From Bacillota bacterium (GTDB taxonomy: Bacteria; Bacillota; Clostridia; Lachnospirales; Lachnospiraceae): a stretch of DNA of 63,549 nucleotides. The notes beneath the pieces are model-generated. The model did not search any database and was not told the origin of the DNA. It saw only the letters and a program-made list of their open reading frames with translations. This document shows positions 26,950 to 35,496 of this stretch, piece after piece. Made by a program: the position numbers and the translations under genes. The stretch is from positions 1 to 63,549 of the forward strand of contig JAEZUM010000042.1 of assembly GCA_023421075.1 (NCBI GenBank), given 5' to 3'. Numbering within the stretch: the stretch's first letter is position 1; each line of letters starts with the position of its first letter.

Positions 26950-28314
26950 ATGAAAAAAGTATTAGCAATCGTTTTAGTGTTGACTTTATGCCTAATGATG
27001 CTTGCGGGGTGTACGAGCACAAAGAAGAATGAAGGAGCAGAGGATGTCTCCGGCAACAAAACCGAAGGTTCATCGGATGCTACGAATGAAGTTAAGGAGG
27101 AAGGTAAGGAGGAAGTATCTGCTACAGCAGAACCGGTGACTTTAAGAATATACGCTCAGTATGCGGATGATGATACCAAGATTCCTTACGATTATGCGGT
27201 AGAGAAATTAAAAGAAGCGTATCCGAATGTTACCTTGGAGTTAGAGGTACAGGCTCAGGATGACGGTCAGAAGCTTATGACTTATGCCGCTACCGGCAAT
27301 CTTCCGGACATCTACCAGGTGGCTTTGGCACAGATTGAGAATTTCAAGGAGTCAGGAAATATCATGGTATTAAATGATGTTGCAGAGTCCACCGGCTTTA
27401 AGGATAAGGTTTTTGAGAGTGCACAGAATATCCTTTATAATGAGGATGGTAATATTTATGCCTTCCCTTATGCAGGAAATGAATATGTAGTTTGGTATTA
27501 CAACAAAGCGATTTTTGAACAATACGGAGTAGAGGTTCCTACCACCTTTGATGAATTACTGGCAGCTGCGGAGACCTTCAAGAGCAACGGAATTACTCCG
27601 ATGGCAATCTTCGGTGCAGAGGGATGGATTACTGCAGCATTCTATGACGCTCTGGCAACCAGATGGGATGCAGGTGGTATCGCTAAGCTGGATGATGGCA
27701 AGGGGTTACCTTCCGAAGACGCTTATAAGAATGCAGCAACTATGATGAATACATTAGTGAAAGCAGGATTGTTCCAGGATAGTGCTACCTCCACCAATTA
27801 CGATCAGGCTTCTCAGATGTTCTTAAATGGGGAAGCAGCAATGTTCTTAAACGGTCAATGGTATATCACGGATGCGACCAACGGGCTAGGGGATAAGGCG
27901 GATTGGATGTATTATCCTTCTTATGACGAGGCATCTTATGAAGCAGGTAAAGCAGTATGGTCCGGCGGTGGTGCAGCAGCCGGTTATGCAGTAAATCCCA
28001 ATTCCGAGCATGCTCAGTTAGCAGCAGAGGTTGCAGCGTTCTTATCCGAGAAGTACTGTGAAGCTAAGATTCTATACCGCGGAACAGCACTCGTTGCACT
28101 TGATGTTGATGTTAAGCCTGAGACCCAGTTCCCGGCGATGATGCAGAAATTAGAGGAGACAATTCCGTCGATTAGCAGTATTACGAAGTTTGATTGGCAT
28201 CTGACCAATGCAACCTTCAAAACAGCACTGGAGGATCAGACCAAGTACTTACTGGTTCCCGATTATACTCCGGATGAATTCATAACCGAGTTGACGAATT
28301 CGTTATCTCAATAA
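26950..28314 (+). CDS. ABC sugar-binding lipoprotein
   Basis: Family 1 extracellular solute-binding protein (454 aa) with signal peptide and lipobox LAGC (Cys21), then a Glu/Ser/Thr-rich linker and a sugar-binding fold. First gene of a classical binding protein-permease-permease order. RBS AGGAAGGAG. Its position after a YesM/YesN pair suggests it serves the sugar sensed by that system. Substrate not readable. Confidence 0.92.
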   Translation: MKKVLAIVLVLTLCLMMLAGCTSTKKNEGAEDVSGNKTEGSSDATNEVKEEGKEEVSATAEPVTLRIYAQYADDDTKIPYDYAVEKLKEAYPNVTLELEVQAQDDGQKLMTYAATGNLPDIYQVALAQIENFKESGNIMVLNDVAESTGFKDKVFESAQNILYNEDGNIYAFPYAGNEYVVWYYNKAIFEQYGVEVPTTFDELLAAAETFKSNGITPMAIFGAEGWITAAFYDALATRWDAGGIAKLDDGKGLPSEDAYKNAATMMNTLVKAGLFQDSATSTNYDQASQMFLNGEAAMFLNGQWYITDATNGLGDKADWMYYPSYDEASYEAGKAVWSGGGAAAGYAVNPNSEHAQLAAEVAAFLSEKYCEAKILYRGTALVALDVDVKPETQFPAMMQKLEETIPSISSITKFDWHLTNATFKTALEDQTKYLLVPDYTPDEFITELTNSLSQ

Positions 28315-28342
28315 TATAAATTATCATGATGTAACTCATAAC

Positions 28343-28377
28343 GGAGCCGCCAGTGCTATCCTTGTATTGGCGGCTCC
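28343..28377 (+). other. Intercistronic hairpin in importer operon
   Basis: GGAGCCGCCA pairs perfectly with TGGCGGCTCC around a 15-base loop and lacks a T-run. Between a binding-protein gene and its permeases such hairpins usually protect the upstream mRNA and lower permease expression. Confidence 0.65.
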
Positions 28378-28406
28378 CGCTATAAAGACGAAAAGGGGCA
28401 TGGGTT

Positions 28407-29282
28407 TTGAAAAAATTTTACTCTAACAAATTAGCCATTTTTTTGTTTACCTTCCCTGCGCTGATTGTGTTCAGCGTTATGGTGTTCTATCCGATCATTC
28501 AAGTGTTCATCAAAAGCTTTTATGATTGGAACGGGTTGGGTAACGGAACGTTTATCGGAATAGAGAATTATAGCACCCTATTTAAAGATACGGTGTTCAA
28601 GATTTCGAATAAAAACGCTTTGATCTTCGCCCTTTTTATAACGATATTCCAGATGGTCTTTGCCAGCATCTTTGCATTAGTGGTATCGAACGAAAGAACA
28701 AAGGGCAGAAATTTCCTCAGAGTTGCATACTTTATTCCGGTGGTATTATCGGTTACTGTAGTATGTCAATTATGGCTGGCTGTATTTAATGCAGACAACG
28801 GTCTCCTGAATCGGCTATTTGAGGTTCTTGGGATAAATTACAAACAAAACTGGCTGTCAGACAGGCATAATGCGATCTATGCGATTTCCTTTGTGAATGC
28901 CTGGCAGTGGATGGGATATCAGTTTGCGCTGCTTATGGCAGGTATTAAATCAATACCCAATGACTATTATGAGGCTGCCAGAATCGACGGAGCATCTGCG
29001 ATAAAAGCGCATACCAAAGTGACACTCCCGTTGCTTGCTCAGACCTATAATGTTTGTCTTGTTATATCGATGACCGGTGGTGTAAAGGCGTTTACAGAAA
29101 TGTTCATCATGACAAAGGGTGGTCCCGGCAATTCAACCTATACTCTTACCTATCTGATGTATAAAGCGGCCTTCCGTGAATTCCGCTATGGATACGGTAT
29201 GGCGGCGGCAAGTATTCTGGTGATTGAATGTATCATAATTCTGGTAATCGTGAATCGTATTTTTAAGTCAAGAGAAGATTAG
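28407..29282 (+). CDS. ABC sugar importer permease, MalF/UgpA type
   Basis: Permease of 291 aa with six predicted membrane segments and EAA loop EAARIDGASAIKAHTKVTL. The start is TTG, about ten bases after AGGGG; no ATG fits the frame nearby. Second gene of the 27-30 kb importer. Confidence 0.92.
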   Translation: MKKFYSNKLAIFLFTFPALIVFSVMVFYPIIQVFIKSFYDWNGLGNGTFIGIENYSTLFKDTVFKISNKNALIFALFITIFQMVFASIFALVVSNERTKGRNFLRVAYFIPVVLSVTVVCQLWLAVFNADNGLLNRLFEVLGINYKQNWLSDRHNAIYAISFVNAWQWMGYQFALLMAGIKSIPNDYYEAARIDGASAIKAHTKVTLPLLAQTYNVCLVISMTGGVKAFTEMFIMTKGGPGNSTYTLTYLMYKAAFREFRYGYGMAAASILVIECIIILVIVNRIFKSRED

Positions 29283-29294
29283 GAGGGTGTATTT

Positions 29295-30140
29295 ATGAGA
29301 GAGAACAGATTGTTAAAGACCTCCTTTAAAGTTGTATTTCAAGGGTTTTGCTGGTTGTATGCTTTGTTGTCGCTATATCCTGTTATCTGGCTATTATTTT
29401 ATTCCTTTAAGAATAACAAAGAGATCTTTGTAACGAATCCCTTTGGAATTCCCACAACTCTACATATTGAAAATTATATTAAGGCATGGTCTAATTATGA
29501 CGTTCCCATGTATTTCTTTAATAGCTTATTGGTATCCGTGGCAACGGTTTCGATTACGATCTTCTTTGCCTTATTATTCTCATATTCCACGGCAAGAATG
29601 AAATGGAAGGGCAGAAACAGCGTCAGAGTATATCTCTCTCTGGGGATGTTCATTCCTGTTCAGGCAATACTGATCCCGGTATCCAGAACAATTGGTAATC
29701 TTGGTCTTGATACTTCCAGATGGGGCTTGATTTTAACCTATACTGCAATTAATCTTTCCTTTGCGACTCTGGTGTATTATGGATTTTTCAGAGGTCTTCC
29801 GGTTGAGCTCGAGGAAGCGGCCTGCATTGACGGTGCCAATATTTTTCAGTGTTTCTTTAAGATAATTGTTCCTTTGGTAAAACCGGCCACGGCGACACTG
29901 GTGATCTATATTTTCTTAAGTGCCTGGAATGAATTTATACTTGCCAATGTACTTGTGTTCGAAGAACGTCTGAAGACCTTGCCCCTCGGTATTCTATTTC
30001 TTCAGGGAGCTTTCACGACAGATTGGGGTGCCATGGGCGCTACAATGGTAATCGCCAGTCTGCCCACAATCCTTCTGTATATTATCTTCAGCAGGCAGGT
30101 AGAAAACGCTATGACAATCGGCGGAGCAGTAAAAGGTTAG
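29295..30140 (+). CDS. ABC sugar importer permease, MalG/UgpE type
   Basis: Permease of 281 aa with six predicted membrane segments and EAA loop EEAACIDGANIFQCFFKII. Begins 13 bases after the previous stop (RBS AGGAGGGTG). Completes the importer; no ATPase gene follows, so a shared MsmX-type ATPase is needed. Confidence 0.93.
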   Translation: MRENRLLKTSFKVVFQGFCWLYALLSLYPVIWLLFYSFKNNKEIFVTNPFGIPTTLHIENYIKAWSNYDVPMYFFNSLLVSVATVSITIFFALLFSYSTARMKWKGRNSVRVYLSLGMFIPVQAILIPVSRTIGNLGLDTSRWGLILTYTAINLSFATLVYYGFFRGLPVELEEAACIDGANIFQCFFKIIVPLVKPATATLVIYIFLSAWNEFILANVLVFEERLKTLPLGILFLQGAFTTDWGAMGATMVIASLPTILLYIIFSRQVENAMTIGGAVKG

Positions 30141-30168
30141 TTGCGCTGCGCTTAAATTATGAATTATG

Positions 30169-30217
30169 AAAGCAAGACTACTTAGACAAGGATACTGTTT
30201 AAGAGGTCTTGCTTTTT
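30169..30217 (+). terminator. Intrinsic terminator after importer
   Basis: AAAGCAAGAC pairs with GTCTTGCTTT, followed by TTT. The 27-base loop contains a second imperfect helix. Confidence 0.75.
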
Positions 30218-30303
30218 CAAGTGCTGTCACCCTCGAAAACACGAATAAACTCTTGCAATCACGAATTTACTATTACATTTTACGAAAAGGTGTAAAATAG
30301 ATA

Positions 30304-30334
30304 TTGACATGGAGTGAACTCCAAGAGGTACCAT
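30304..30334 (+). promoter_or_regulatory. MerR-type promoter with 19-bp spacer
   Basis: TTGACA (30304-30309) and TACCAT (30329-30334) are 19 bases apart, the lengthened spacer typical of MerR-activated promoters. The spacer holds a perfect palindrome TGGAGTGAACTCCA (30310-30323). MerR regulators of the AdhR type bind TGGAGT-n2-ACTCCA-like sites at aldo/keto reductase genes, and the MerR gene is downstream. Confidence 0.8.
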
Positions 30335-30438
30335 GGTATATGTAAAGCAAGTACCGGACAGTTTTTTATCAAGTTTGTTTGGCAAAGTCCGAACGAATTT
30401 TGAAACGATGTTTCGTGAAGAAAAAAGGAGGAAGTCGT

Positions 30439-31419
30439 ATGGATTATATTAAATTTGGTAATACAGGTATGGATGTATCAAGACTTTGCGTCGGAGCGAT
30501 GGGCTTTGGTGATGTTTCTACCGGATTTCATCAGTGGGTTGTAGATGAGGTCAAATCAAGAGAGCTGGTTAAGCTTGCTCTGGATCAGGGGATTAATTTC
30601 TTTGATACCGCGAATTGTTATTCCCAAGGCACCAGTGAGCAGTACCTGGGAAAGGCTTTGAAGGAGTTAGCGAACCGGGATGAGATTGTTCTTGCAACCA
30701 AGGTTTTTATCAGAATGCATGAGGGACCAAATGGAAACGGATTATCAAGAAAAGCGATCTTAAGTGAGATCGATAAGAGCCTCAAGAGACTTGGTACTGA
30801 TTATGTAGATCTGTATATTATTCATCGATGGGATTACAATACGCCGATTGAAGAAACAATGGACGCATTGAATGATGTTGTTAAGATGGGTAAGGCAAGA
30901 TACATTGGTGCCTCCGCTATGTATGCTTGGCAGTTTCAGAAAGCACTCTACACTGCAGAGAAGCATGGTTGGACCAGATTTGTGTCGATGCAGAACCATA
31001 TGAATCTGATTTATCGTGAAGAAGAGAGAGAAATGCTACCCCTTTGCAGATCAGAGAAGATCGCGGTTACTCCCTATAGCCCGTTAGCCGGTGGTAAACT
31101 AACCAGAGATTTGACAGAAACTACCTTCCGTGGAGACACAGATCATATCATGAAAATGAAATATGGAAAGACCGAAGAGCAGGACAGCACAATCATTAAC
31201 CGTGTCGCTGAGTTGGCGGATAAATATAGTGCGAACCGTGCGCAGATTGCATTAGCCTGGTTGTTGCAAAAGGATGGGATTACTTCTCCGATTGTAGGTG
31301 TCACGAAGGAGCATCATATTACCGATGCGGTCAAAGCATTGGAACTTAAGTTATCCTCCGAGGATGTAGCTTATCTGGAAGAATCCTATGTACCTCATAA
31401 GGTGGTAGGAGCTCAATAA
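30439..31419 (+). CDS. Aldo/keto reductase
   Basis: NADPH-dependent aldo/keto reductase, 326 aa, TIM-barrel family, reducing an aldehyde or ketone. The catalytic tetrad is complete: Asp56 and Tyr61 (FFDTANCY), Lys88 (LATKVF) and His129 (IIHRWD). The ATG at 30439 is set by AAGGAGG; a TTG 60 bases upstream would add unrelated residues. It lies behind a MerR-type promoter and 31 bases ahead of the MerR gene, suggesting induction by a reactive carbonyl or similar electrophile. Confidence 0.93.
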   Translation: MDYIKFGNTGMDVSRLCVGAMGFGDVSTGFHQWVVDEVKSRELVKLALDQGINFFDTANCYSQGTSEQYLGKALKELANRDEIVLATKVFIRMHEGPNGNGLSRKAILSEIDKSLKRLGTDYVDLYIIHRWDYNTPIEETMDALNDVVKMGKARYIGASAMYAWQFQKALYTAEKHGWTRFVSMQNHMNLIYREEEREMLPLCRSEKIAVTPYSPLAGGKLTRDLTETTFRGDTDHIMKMKYGKTEEQDSTIINRVAELADKYSANRAQIALAWLLQKDGITSPIVGVTKEHHITDAVKALELKLSSEDVAYLEESYVPHKVVGAQ

Positions 31420-31450
31420 CCAATATATAATTTGGGAGGGAGAGGTAAGT

Positions 31451-31837
31451 ATGACAATTGCCGAGGTTAGTAAAAAGTATGATTTATCTGCTGATACATT
31501 ACGATATTATGAACGAATTGGATTGCTACCGACGGTAAGCAAGAATAGTAGCGGTAATCGTGAATACACTGAAGAAGATTGCCGATGGGTACATTTTATC
31601 AAATGTATGAGGAGCGCAGGACTCTCAATCGAAATACTGATTGAATATGTGACTTTATTTCAGAAGGGGAGTTCGACAGTTGCTGCGAGAAAAGAATTGT
31701 TACTGGAGCAAAGAAAACAAATTGCAGAAAAAGTAGAAGAGTTACAGAATACACTGAATTATTTGGATAAAAAGATTGATGGCTACGAGGATCGCATGCT
31801 AAAGATTGAGGAACAGCTGAAGAGGTTTGAGGAATAA
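31451..31837 (+). CDS. MerR-family regulator
   Basis: MerR regulator of 128 aa: winged HTH (1-70, DTLRYYERIGLLP) and a C-terminal dimerising coiled coil. No conserved metal-binding Cys cluster, which argues for a carbonyl/stress regulator of the AdhR type rather than a metal sensor. Co-transcribed with the aldo/keto reductase and probably autoregulated through the 19-bp-spacer promoter. Confidence 0.9.
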   Translation: MTIAEVSKKYDLSADTLRYYERIGLLPTVSKNSSGNREYTEEDCRWVHFIKCMRSAGLSIEILIEYVTLFQKGSSTVAARKELLLEQRKQIAEKVEELQNTLNYLDKKIDGYEDRMLKIEEQLKRFEE

Positions 31838-31848
31838 AGTTAGATCGG

Positions 31849-31888
31849 ATAGCTTTGTAACAATATTATGTTACAAAGCTATTTTTTT
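31849..31888 (+). terminator. Intrinsic terminator
   Basis: ATAGCTTTGTAAC pairs perfectly with GTTACAAAGCTAT and runs into seven Ts. Ends the aldo/keto reductase-merR transcript. Confidence 0.93.
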
Positions 31889-31949
31889 ACAGCATTATTT
31901 TCTGAGAATGACAGATAATAAATGAAAACATGGAAGGGAGGTTAATCAA

Positions 31950-32099
31950 ATGCCTAAAAAACGCAGTACTCGTAATTCGAATAATACAAGCATTAATACG
32001 GATAACAGTGTGAGCAATAATAACGCCAGCAATGCCGTAACAGAGAATGAGGAGAAAGGCAAGAAGCAAAAAAATAACCCATACTATTCATGGTGGTAA
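31950..32099 (+). CDS. Small Asn/Ser-rich protein, unknown
   Basis: A 49-residue ORF with a strong GGAAGGGAGG site nine bases before its ATG. Starts basic (MPKKRSTRNSNNTS), has a stretch dominated by Asn, Ser and Thr, a Lys/Glu patch and an aromatic end (PYYSWW). No membrane segment and no family recognised. It begins after a terminator and ends 19 bases before the UppS-like gene, with which it may be co-transcribed. Two other small Asn/Ser-rich genes occur in the window. Confidence 0.65.
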   Translation: MPKKRSTRNSNNTSINTDNSVSNNNASNAVTENEEKGKKQKNNPYYSWW

Positions 32100-32118
32100 A
32101 ATCAGTTAGGAAGATAAT

Positions 32119-32751
32119 ATGGAAATGTTCAAAAGAGTTCCTGAGCATATCGGAATCATTCCGGATGGTAACCGAAGATGGGCCACCAAGAATAATCTTG
32201 ATAAGAAAGATGGATATTCACATGGCATCAATCCGGGTTTTGAGTTGTATCAGATGATGATGGAGTATGGAATAAAAGAAGCAACTTTTTATGGCTTTAC
32301 AAAAGATAATAATAAAAGAGAAAAGGGACAAAGGGATGCATTCACAAAAGCCTGTGTGGATGCGGTGGAGCAACTGAGTGGTAGGGATGCTAATCTGTTG
32401 GTGATTGGCAATACCGGATCCTCGTCTTTTCCGAAAGAACTGCTCCAATATGCCAATCATAGAGTGAACTTTGGCAGAGGTCTGATCAACCTTAATTTTC
32501 TGGTGAATTATGATTGGGAATGGGATTTGAAACGACTTATGAGGGATAAAAAATTAGAATCCCACGACATACCCCGGGTAAATCTGATTCTACGATGGGG
32601 TGGCTGCAGACGACTCAGTGGATTTCTGCCGGTACAATCTGTCTATGCTGATTTTTATATAATTGATGATTATTGGCCTGATTTTAAACCCTTACATTTT
32701 ATCGATGCTTTGCGGTGGTATCAGGACTGTGATGTTACATTAGGTGGTTGA
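32119..32751 (+). CDS. Divergent UppS-family prenyltransferase
   Basis: Cis-prenyltransferase family (undecaprenyl diphosphate synthase-like), but short: 210 aa against about 230-250. The diphosphate-binding start is present (IGIIPDGNRRWA, Asp16), as is RLSGF and a WPDF motif near the end. Two usually conserved points differ: the FSTENW motif reads GFTKDNNKRE, and the Glu of GGExRLSNF is Cys163 (GGCRRLSGF). It is therefore unlikely to be the housekeeping enzyme; it may make a different chain length or have lost activity. Confidence 0.75.
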   Translation: MEMFKRVPEHIGIIPDGNRRWATKNNLDKKDGYSHGINPGFELYQMMMEYGIKEATFYGFTKDNNKREKGQRDAFTKACVDAVEQLSGRDANLLVIGNTGSSSFPKELLQYANHRVNFGRGLINLNFLVNYDWEWDLKRLMRDKKLESHDIPRVNLILRWGGCRRLSGFLPVQSVYADFYIIDDYWPDFKPLHFIDALRWYQDCDVTLGG

Positions 32752-32759
32752 TTAGTCTA

Positions 32760-34202
32760 TCAGGACAAGGTGCGAACTTTTCGCACCTTCCCTTTTATGG
32801 TTTTTTCTTTCAACTGCTGGCATACCAGTTTCCCCTTGTGATTTAGTATCTCAACCTGAGTCGCTGTAGGAAGAATATTAATGATCCCGATATCCTCAGC
32901 GGTGACGCCTTCTATACTACAGATGGTAGCAACAATCTCGTTGGTACGAATCTTATCTTTTTTGCCGGCATAGATGTGAAGCTTCGTTATGGTTTGGTTT
33001 AAAGTCTTGCCCTTCTCCTCTTTCACGAGGAGCGGTTTATGAAGCTGTTGTTCAAATTCTTTCATATCATTCTGCGTAAGTACCAGTGAAGCAGAATCAT
33101 AGCATGGGATGATGATGCCGGTGTATCGCATAATCGCATCCATGGAAGCTTGTTCTCTGGCTGTGTATAAGGTAATTGCTGTTCCGGACGCACCTAGACG
33201 CCCGCATCGACCGATCCGGTGTACATAATTTTCGCTTCCTCGGGAGATATCATAGTTTATTACCATCGATACATCGCTGATGTCAATTCCTCTGGCGGCC
33301 ACGTCGGTTGCAATCAGGTATCGAAAGGAACCCCTTTTAAAACGGTTCATAACATCAATTCTGTCCTTCTGACGCATGGAACCATGGAGACAATAGCATG
33401 GATAGTTTTGGAGTGTGAGATATTTTGCAATAGCCTCAACCTTATCCTGCGTATTTGCAAAGATAATACAGCTTTCCGGACGATATTTCGCCGTAATGTT
33501 GGAGAGCAGTTCCGGTTTGTTCGGTTCCTCTATGCAATAGGAGAGCTGCCGAATATTCTCTACCGGTATGGTCTCTTCGTCGAGTTGTATTATCTCCGGT
33601 TGTTTCATATAGTTTTCTGTCAACTGTCGGAGATCATTTTGCAGGGTTGCTGAGAATAGCATGGTATTGCGATCTACAGGGAGTAGTCGGATAATATCTT
33701 CCACCTGTTCCTTTAATCCGATATGAAACATCTCATCTGCCTCGTCAATGACAAGATGGTAGATTGAATCAACCGGCAGGGTGCTCTTTTGGATCAGATC
33801 ACGAACCCTCCCCGGAGTTCCTACTACAATATGAGTCTTTTGTTTGAGTTCCAGCTCCTGTCTCAAGATGGATACTTTTCCGAAGATGGGCAATGCTTTC
33901 AGTCGTTTTAGTCTCCCGATATTACTAATTTCCTCTGCTACCTGAAGAGCTAATTCTCTGGTCGGAACCAGAATCAACGCTTGAGGGTGATTGGGTAGCC
34001 ATTCAATCTGCTCGCAGATCGGTATTCCAAAAGCAGCCGTTTTGCCACTTCCGGTCTGTGACCGAACCCATAGATCCTTACCGCGAAGAGCTAAAGGAAT
34101 GACTAATTCTTGAATCTTTGTGGGGTGATGATATTCTAAGAAGGCAAGCGCCTTCTGTATCTCGGGTTGCAGATGGAATTGTTCAAAGCCTTGTTTGTTC
34201 AT
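32760..34202 (-). CDS. dbpA: DEAD-box RNA helicase, DbpA/YxiN type
   Basis: ATP-dependent RNA helicase of 480 aa, the length of Bacillus YxiN. Motifs: SQTGSGKTAA (Walker A), PTRELA, DEAD (VIDEADEMF), SAT (FSATL), RGIDISD and HRIGRCGR. Residues about 405-478 form the DbpA RNA-binding domain that targets 23S rRNA hairpin 92, supporting a role in large-subunit assembly. Its last codons form a hairpin (32767-32789, AAGGTGCGAA/TTCGCACCTT), which may double as a terminator. Convergent with the UppS-like gene, only 8 bases apart. Confidence 0.93.
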   Translation of the reverse strand: MNKQGFEQFHLQPEIQKALAFLEYHHPTKIQELVIPLALRGKDLWVRSQTGSGKTAAFGIPICEQIEWLPNHPQALILVPTRELALQVAEEISNIGRLKRLKALPIFGKVSILRQELELKQKTHIVVGTPGRVRDLIQKSTLPVDSIYHLVIDEADEMFHIGLKEQVEDIIRLLPVDRNTMLFSATLQNDLRQLTENYMKQPEIIQLDEETIPVENIRQLSYCIEEPNKPELLSNITAKYRPESCIIFANTQDKVEAIAKYLTLQNYPCYCLHGSMRQKDRIDVMNRFKRGSFRYLIATDVAARGIDISDVSMVINYDISRGSENYVHRIGRCGRLGASGTAITLYTAREQASMDAIMRYTGIIIPCYDSASLVLTQNDMKEFEQQLHKPLLVKEEKGKTLNQTITKLHIYAGKKDKIRTNEIVATICSIEGVTAEDIGIINILPTATQVEILNHKGKLVCQQLKEKTIKGKVRKVRTLS

Positions 34203-34341
34203 CGGTATCTCCGTTTCGAATGAGTTCGTTTTATTTATCGTCTATTCCTAATCATAACATATATTCTACTATGATAAAGAGAAATCATACGAATTTCAAT
34301 CATAAGATTTCGAAAGCACCTTTTATTAGGGCTTATATTCA

Positions 34342-34350
34342 TGATATACT
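34342..34350 (+). promoter_or_regulatory. Extended -10 promoter
   Basis: TGATATACT, an extended -10 box, 33 bases before the CCG-domain gene. The -35 region is only T-rich. Confidence 0.45.
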
Positions 34351-34383
34351 GTTATTACTATATTAATTGGGCAGGAGTCACGT

Positions 34384-35049
34384 ATGGATAAAATATATTT
34401 TAATCCGGGATGCGCATTAAATATCTATAAACCGGAAATGGTAAAGCATTTTTTACATATATTAAAGGAGTATTATGGTGAGGTTCAATTACACGATATA
34501 TGCTGTCATTTTGACCCAAAGGTTGAGAACGGAGCATTAATTATTAACGTATGTGCAGGCTGTGACCGACGATTTCGAAGCTTATATCATGGGGTATCAA
34601 CGATATCCTTATGGGAAATACTCGATTCTTTGCCGGATTTGCTGCTTCCGGATTACGATGGCTTAACGCTGTCTGTACACGATGCATGCCCTGTACGAGA
34701 GAAGCCACAAGTCCATCAGGCTGTTCGAAATCTTCTGAATAAAATGAATATAACTGTGATCGAAGCCGAGCTTCATGGAACACGCTCGGTCTGTTGTGGA
34801 GATGACTTCTATCCGAAGCTGCCGATTGAGCAGATACATCAGCATATGAAGAAACGGGCATCCTCCATGCCCTGTGAGGAGGTCTGTGTTTACTGCATCT
34901 CTTGTATAAAATCCATGCATATTGGTGGGAAGCAGGCGAGATACTTACCCGATCTATTATTGAAGGAAAATACCACACCCCAGGAATATGATACGATAAA
35001 GTGGCACAAGCAATTACAGGACTATATCGATGTGCATACGGGAGATTAA
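34384..35049 (+). CDS. Cysteine-rich CCG-domain protein
   Basis: Protein of 221 aa with two cysteine-rich repeats like those of heterodisulfide reductase subunit B, glycolate oxidase GlcF and LutA (CCG domain). Cysteine motifs visible in order: NPGCA, DICCHF, CAGCDRR, DACPVR, SVCCGDDF and CVYCISC. Such domains bind a non-canonical Fe-S cluster or zinc and handle thiol/disulfide chemistry. Here the domain stands alone, without ferredoxin or flavoprotein partners, so the redox partner is unknown. Confidence 0.75.
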   Translation: MDKIYFNPGCALNIYKPEMVKHFLHILKEYYGEVQLHDICCHFDPKVENGALIINVCAGCDRRFRSLYHGVSTISLWEILDSLPDLLLPDYDGLTLSVHDACPVREKPQVHQAVRNLLNKMNITVIEAELHGTRSVCCGDDFYPKLPIEQIHQHMKKRASSMPCEEVCVYCISCIKSMHIGGKQARYLPDLLLKENTTPQEYDTIKWHKQLQDYIDVHTGD

Positions 35050-35122
35050 TGCTTTAATACAGATAATCCATATCCCATTACATGGGTAATTACAGAACTT
35101 GTTCGACTTGAAAGGAGAAAGC

Positions 35123-35260
35123 ATGGAACAGGAAATAGATGAAGGCAATAAAATAATTCATATCAAGTGTACTGAGCAGGAACGTGATAAAATATTAGAG
35201 GAGTTGACCCCTTACCTATACGACTATCAGTTTCATTTTATAATCATTGATGAAGAGTAA
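35123..35260 (+). CDS. Small acidic protein, unknown
   Basis: ORF of 45 residues with GAAAGGAG seven bases before its ATG. Rich in Glu and aromatic/Ile residues near the end (YQFHFIIIDEE), no membrane segment or motif recognised. It lies 73 bases behind the CCG-domain gene and ends just before a terminator, so it looks like the last gene of that transcript. Confidence 0.6.
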   Translation: MEQEIDEGNKIIHIKCTEQERDKILEELTPYLYDYQFHFIIIDEE

Positions 35261-35275
35261 AATAGAATATAACAT

Positions 35276-35318
35276 AATCCATAAGTGAGACCATAAGGTG
35301 GTTACTTATGGATTTTTT
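35276..35318 (+). terminator. Intrinsic terminator
   Basis: AATCCATAAGT pairs with ACTTATGGATT and is followed by a T-run. Confidence 0.9.
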
Positions 35319-35432
35319 AATTGTTGTTATCGTGAGACTTAATTGATGACTTCCTATAATTGCTTCTGACATCCGATTTATGCTAGATCACTGACTGGTT
35401 TTGGGTAATTATGCCTAAGATGTAAAAAGTAT

Positions 35433-35461
35433 TTGACATGGAGTAAAATACATAATACAAT
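35433..35461 (+). promoter_or_regulatory. Promoter of membrane protein/XRE pair
   Basis: TTGACA, 17-base spacer, TACAAT. The first 12 bases (TTGACATGGAGT) are identical to the MerR-type promoter at 30304, although here there is no second half-site. Confidence 0.7.
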
Positions 35462-35496
35462 GTGTATATAATATTTAACAATAAGGAGAGATGATT

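Noticed and set aside
33219..33653. 144-codon plus-strand ORF inside the RNA helicase gene
   Set aside because: Opposite strand of conserved helicase motifs, no ribosome site.
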